Part shown: one piece after another, positions 61,001-64,000 of the stretch
How the letters are laid out: each line of letters begins with the position of its first letter
Position numbering within the stretch: the stretch's first letter is position 1
Assembly (NCBI GenBank): GCA_030620095.1
Contig: JAUTXW010003396.1
Location: 518,199 to 582,198 of the forward strand
Direction: 5' to 3'
Length of the DNA: 64,000 bases
From: Kuschelorhynchus macadamiae
Taxonomy: Eukaryota; Arthropoda; Insecta; Coleoptera; Curculionidae
Position numbers and translations under genes: made by a program
The notes under the pieces: model-generated
What the model was told of the DNA's origin: nothing
The model's input: only the letters and a program-made list of their open reading frames with translations
Databases searched by the model: none

Positions 61001-61797
61001 GTTTAATTCTCTTTCGTATTGCAGTAATATTTTTAACTTTTTAACACGGTTTCATGATGTGACATCGGATGATTTAAAACAAAAATGCGTTGAACTTGAA
61101 ATCGCATTAACCGAAGACGAATCGAGGGATATAAGTGGCGTAGAACTATTTGAAGAAATTGTTACATTTAAATCTCTAACAGATCAAATCAAACCTATTG
61201 AGATTCTAAAATTTATTTATAGTAATAATTTGGTCTCATCTTTTCCTAATTTATGTATAAGCTTGAGAATTTTTTTAACAATACCAGTAACGGTTGCATC
61301 TGGTGAACGGTCATTCTTAAAATTAAAAATAATAAAAAACTATTTAAGATCTTCTATGTCACAGGAAAGGCTTACAAATTTAGGTATAATTGCCATTGAA
61401 AATGAAATTTGTGAAAATTTAGACCATAATAAAATAATAGACGAGTTCGCAAGTACAAAAGCCAGAAAAATATTTTTGAAATGAAGAGGTTGTTTTTTTA
61501 TTGGGACTTGCTTAGTTTTATACTTAGATACAATATAAAAGATACCAATTTTTGTTTGTTTGGCTTTTATATTATTTGATATTTAAATAATTAATAGTTT
61601 AAACATTTTGTTTTATGTTGTTTATGGTTTCGTTTAATAGATTATTACCTTATGTTATGATACAATGTTACTTGTTAATGTATACGTAGGAACTTAAATA
61701 TATTTTTTTGTTCAATAAATATTGTTTTTTTTTTGTTATAAAAGGGCGGCCGTTTTATTTCTGCACAAAGGCGGCCGAGGGGCTAGGAACGGCCCTG
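58042..61797 (+). mobile_element. hAT family 3, copy C, full length
   Basis: Ends as in copy A (CAGGGCCGTTTTTAG / complement of CAGGGCCGTTCCTAG). Target duplication CTAACTTG (58034-58041) and ATAACTTG (61798-61805), one mismatch. It retains the complete right subterminal region with two GGCGGCCG blocks, part of which copy A lost. Confidence 0.95.
59001..61484 (+). pseudogene. hAT-3 transposase, copy C (several small indels)
   Basis: Same protein as copies A and B. Lesions: one A lost in the run after MSDRK, two bases gained near 59262, base changes near 59385, a short deletion near 59534 in the cysteine region, and 29 bp lost near 60670 (after LLEKIKSF). The frame from 59542 to 60681 and from 60708 to 61484 is otherwise open and includes LDSTPDASHTEQI, PCTAHTLNLV and GERSFLKLKIIKNYLRSSM (one Ser to Leu change). 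A Gly to Arg change occurs in GYDNGANMSG. Confidence 0.88.
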
Positions 61798-62365
61798 ATA
61801 ACTTGTAACAAGTTGTGGTGTAGTGTGGTTAGAACTCCCTGATCAAATTTAAAAATAGGCATATCTTTTATAAACGATTTCTCGATACTTAACATTGCTA
61901 AAGCGGAAAGTCTATCTTGACCCAACTCCTCAACAAAATTTATAAGCCCTCGAAAAACCCCTGGATTTTCAGACAAAGCCGTTTCATCATGGCCACGTAG
62001 TGCCAGCTCGAATGCCCCACAAAATTTTACACAATCTATGATTTTGTTAAAAATATAACGGTTTTTGGATACATTTTCATTAAAAATCTCTAAGGGATTT
62101 TCTATAAGCTAGAAGTCTAGCTGAGTGCGAATATCAACACTTATTTTTTTTATTAAGTGTTTTATGTCTTTAACACTGATTTTGCACCATATTGAGTCCG
62201 ACGAGCCCTTAGAAAACAACAAACAAACATAACAGTAAAATGAGTTAGAGACTTCACAGCCACATGTCCATTAGCTAAATCATACATACTTTTGCGAAAG
62301 TTCCGATAAACCTCTTTATTTTTGTCTTTACTAGTTTGTCGTATACTAAGTTCTGGCAAATTGCG
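61798..62365 (-). pseudogene. hAT-2-like transposase with large internal deletion
   Basis: Minus-strand reading: a decayed TTF finger (ELSIRQ..., CEVSN-like, FYCYVCLLF in shifted frames), FCGAFELALRGHDETALSEN, PGVFRGLINFVEEL joined directly to GQDRLSALAMLSIEKSFIKD, MPIFKFDQG. The join fuses the region before the catalytic core to the C-terminal tail, deleting about 400 residues. Such internally deleted copies cannot make transposase but could be mobilised. Confidence 0.75.
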
Positions 62366-62625
62366 ACAACTTACCTCGAATTAGGTTATTTTCTCAAAAT
62401 TAAGTTCGTTAGCACTCTTTAGTTGTTTAATTTTTTGCACTACCAACGTTTTATTTCCTCTACATTCACAACTCAAACATAGCCCACCTTGAAATTGGTT
62501 ATTTTTGCAAAATTAGGTTAGTAAGTACTTTTTAGTTGTTTATTTTTTTGCACTAGTCACTACCAACATTCTATTTCCTGTTTATTTTCAACTCACACAT
62601 GGATCATAAAAATAAAATAATATAC
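62366..62625. repeat. Direct repeat, two units of about 115-130 bp
   Basis: Units at about 62380-62490 and 62495-62620 share GCACTxTTTAGTTGTTTAxTTTTTTGCACTA, CCAACxTTxTATTTCCT and TTCAACTCAxACAT. A tandem duplication with about 80 percent similarity by eye. Confidence 0.6.
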
Positions 62626-62715
62626 ACTGTGCCCCAATAGTGCGTTCTCGGTTGATATCTTGATAACGGATTGCGATATAAAAATACGGGCTACATAACC
62701 TAAAATTATTTTCAT

Positions 62716-62761
62716 TTATACAGGGTGTCTCAAAAATATGTATGGGACACCCTGTATATTT
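62716..62761. repeat. Palindrome made of two mariner-type termini
   Basis: ATACAGGGTGTC and GGGACACCCTGTATA face each other across about 16 bases. Same terminal motif as the mariner elements in this window. Confidence 0.8.
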
Positions 62762-63261
62762 TTGCATATTTAGATTCTGCTCGTGATTTTACACATTTTT
62801 TGTATAACATGTCCTATGTCTAAATCTGATAGTTTTTTTAATATCCGCCATTTTGTAAAAAATTATGAATTGCAGTGCAGTTTCAAACGATGTGGGCCGT
62901 TGGCTTTTTGATATAGGATTATGATTTTTGGCAGGAACATTAACAAAAGTATGGGTTGACTTTCAACGTGAACAAAATTTGTCGGCGTTGTACAGGGGGT
63001 CCTAGATAAGTAGGAGAAATTAAAAAAATTAAAAACATATCTTCATTTTTTTAAATGGAATGTATAGTATTTTAATAATTTAGACTATTCGTGACCCAAA
63101 CCCTATCTTTCGTTATAAATATGTCCTATACCTATTTGTCTAGTTTCTGAGATTTTGACATTTTTGTATTTATTATTTGGTTTTCAATGGCAATCGGCTT
63201 AGAATTTGCTTTATTATCGAATTTATAGAATTTTCCGAGATATCCAAAAACTTAATAATAT

Positions 63262-64000
63262 ACAGGGTGTTCCATTTAAAATAACAAAGTTGATATCCGA
63301 GGGACACTTTTGTATTTCAACTTTTTCTCTGTTATTAAAAATAAAGGAATTAAGGGGGGTGGCAAATCTCGGTGAATCAACCTGTACATTAATACACAGT
63401 AAAAAATGCAGTCTACTATTTTTCTTTATGTAAAAAGGCAAATAAATATTTTAATTAAAGAGACACAACAGGAAAAGAAGTCCTACAATCACTTTATTAA
63501 ATATTCAATATGACCACCATTTCTTTCAACACACATTTGTAGCCGAATCACAAAGGAATTGTTAACTCTATTCAGCATCTCGGCATTGATATTTGTACAT
63601 ACATTTTTAATTCTCATTTTCATATTCTGCGGTAAGGGTGGCGTTTGCAACTGTTCTTTAACAAAACCCCACAAGAAAAAATCTTAGCCTTTTGTGAGGT
63701 CCGGGAGACCTTGCCGGCCATGATACTGACCTCCCCTACCAACCCATTTATTTTCATAATGCGTCTAAAATTGCCTCACCTGCATGCTAAAATGTGCCGG
63801 AGCGTCATCTAGTTTTCGGAACCACATCCGCCTCACTAGATTCAAAGGTAAATTGTCAACTAATTCCTGCAAACTGTTTTGCAGTAAATTTAGGAAAGTG
63901 TCTCCATTAACTCTATTTTCGAAAAAATAAGGTCCAATGATACGGTTACCGATTCAGCCAGCCAGTACGTTAAGAGACTACCAGTCTCTGCTAGTAGTAG
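63262..64000 (-). mobile_element. Mariner-like element F, running off the window
   Basis: Left end TACAGGGTGTTCCATTTAAA at about 63262, flanked by TA. The transposase C-terminus lies 225 bp inside. The other end is beyond 64000. Confidence 0.7.
63489..64000 (-). pseudogene. Mariner F transposase, C-terminal half
   Basis: Minus-strand pieces: LNVLAGWIGNRIIGPYFFEN, RVNGDTFLNLLQNSLQELVD, a LDDAPAHFSMQ block (second Asp region), KWVGRGGQYHGRQGLPDLT (the usual WPPRSPDLTPLD is degraded), DFFLWGFVKEQLQTPPLPQN, and CVERNGGHIEYLIK at the end. A stop in the catalytic region and a frameshift near 63690 show decay. The first catalytic Asp is outside the window. Confidence 0.78.

Larger units (their letters stand above)
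57837..62365 (-). mobile_element. Deletion derivative of a hAT-2-like element, carrying hAT-3C
   Basis: The left end CAGTGGCGGCTCGTGG matches the hAT-1/hAT-2 terminus. After removal of the nested hAT-3C (58042-61797), about 200 bp of left end joins a compressed transposase at 61798-62365. No right TIR was found, so that end is truncated or beyond recognition. Confidence 0.7.

Overview
The window looks like a stretch of an insect chromosome, possibly a beetle. It is AT-rich. It carries an interstitial (TTAGG)n block, which is the usual arthropod telomere repeat, and it is crowded with hAT, Tc1/mariner, Penelope, non-LTR, Crypton-like and Sola-like elements. The species cannot be named from the sequence alone.

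The only recognisable host gene is an LDL receptor-related protein on the minus strand, best matched to LRP1. Seven consecutive coding exons (57050-57279, 50299-50444, 42240-42348, 32935-33115, 32599-32701, 29574-29766, 24956-25393) join with compatible phases and canonical splice sites. Together they encode about seven LDLa repeats, two EGF-like modules and the start of a YWTD propeller. Further downstream (18567 to about 18640, 16238-16377, 15864-16050) lie three more propeller exons that carry frameshifts, small deletions and stops. The 5' exons lie beyond 64000, and no intact 3' exon was found before position 1.

Almost everything else is transposon sitting in the LRP1 introns, much of it nested. 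1-4740: a dead non-LTR retrotransposon split by a hAT element. 5111-5579: a mariner fragment next to the telomeric block. 5931-15849: a Sola-like element containing a hAT, a MITE and a second hAT. 16678-17760: (TA)n. 18897-22308: an inverted truncated hAT copy. 22770-24680: a foldback repeat. 25480-28545: a non-LTR element interrupted by a mariner whose terminal repeats include the start of its own transposase. 30280-32190: non-LTR debris. 34040-35480: a Penelope-like element. 35655-37260: an IS630/Tc1-type transposase with an inverted partial copy of its N-terminus. 37600-42110: non-LTR debris split by a long-TIR mariner. 43009-50166: a three-part nest of two mariners and a BED-finger hAT. 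51190-52085: a second Penelope-like element with a tRNA-Asp-like segment and a hammerhead-like motif. 52085-52575: a Crypton-type tyrosine recombinase fragment. 53812-56201: a second copy of the 43447 mariner. 57837-62365: an internally deleted hAT carrying a third copy of the 11684 hAT. 63262-64000: another mariner running off the edge.

Only the hAT transposase at 6267-8318 has a nearly complete single reading frame. Three near-identical copies of one hAT family, and paired mariner copies, point to recent activity. Nothing looks bacterial, and no rRNA gene or CRISPR array was seen. All family names rest on recognising translated motifs by eye; no database was searched.
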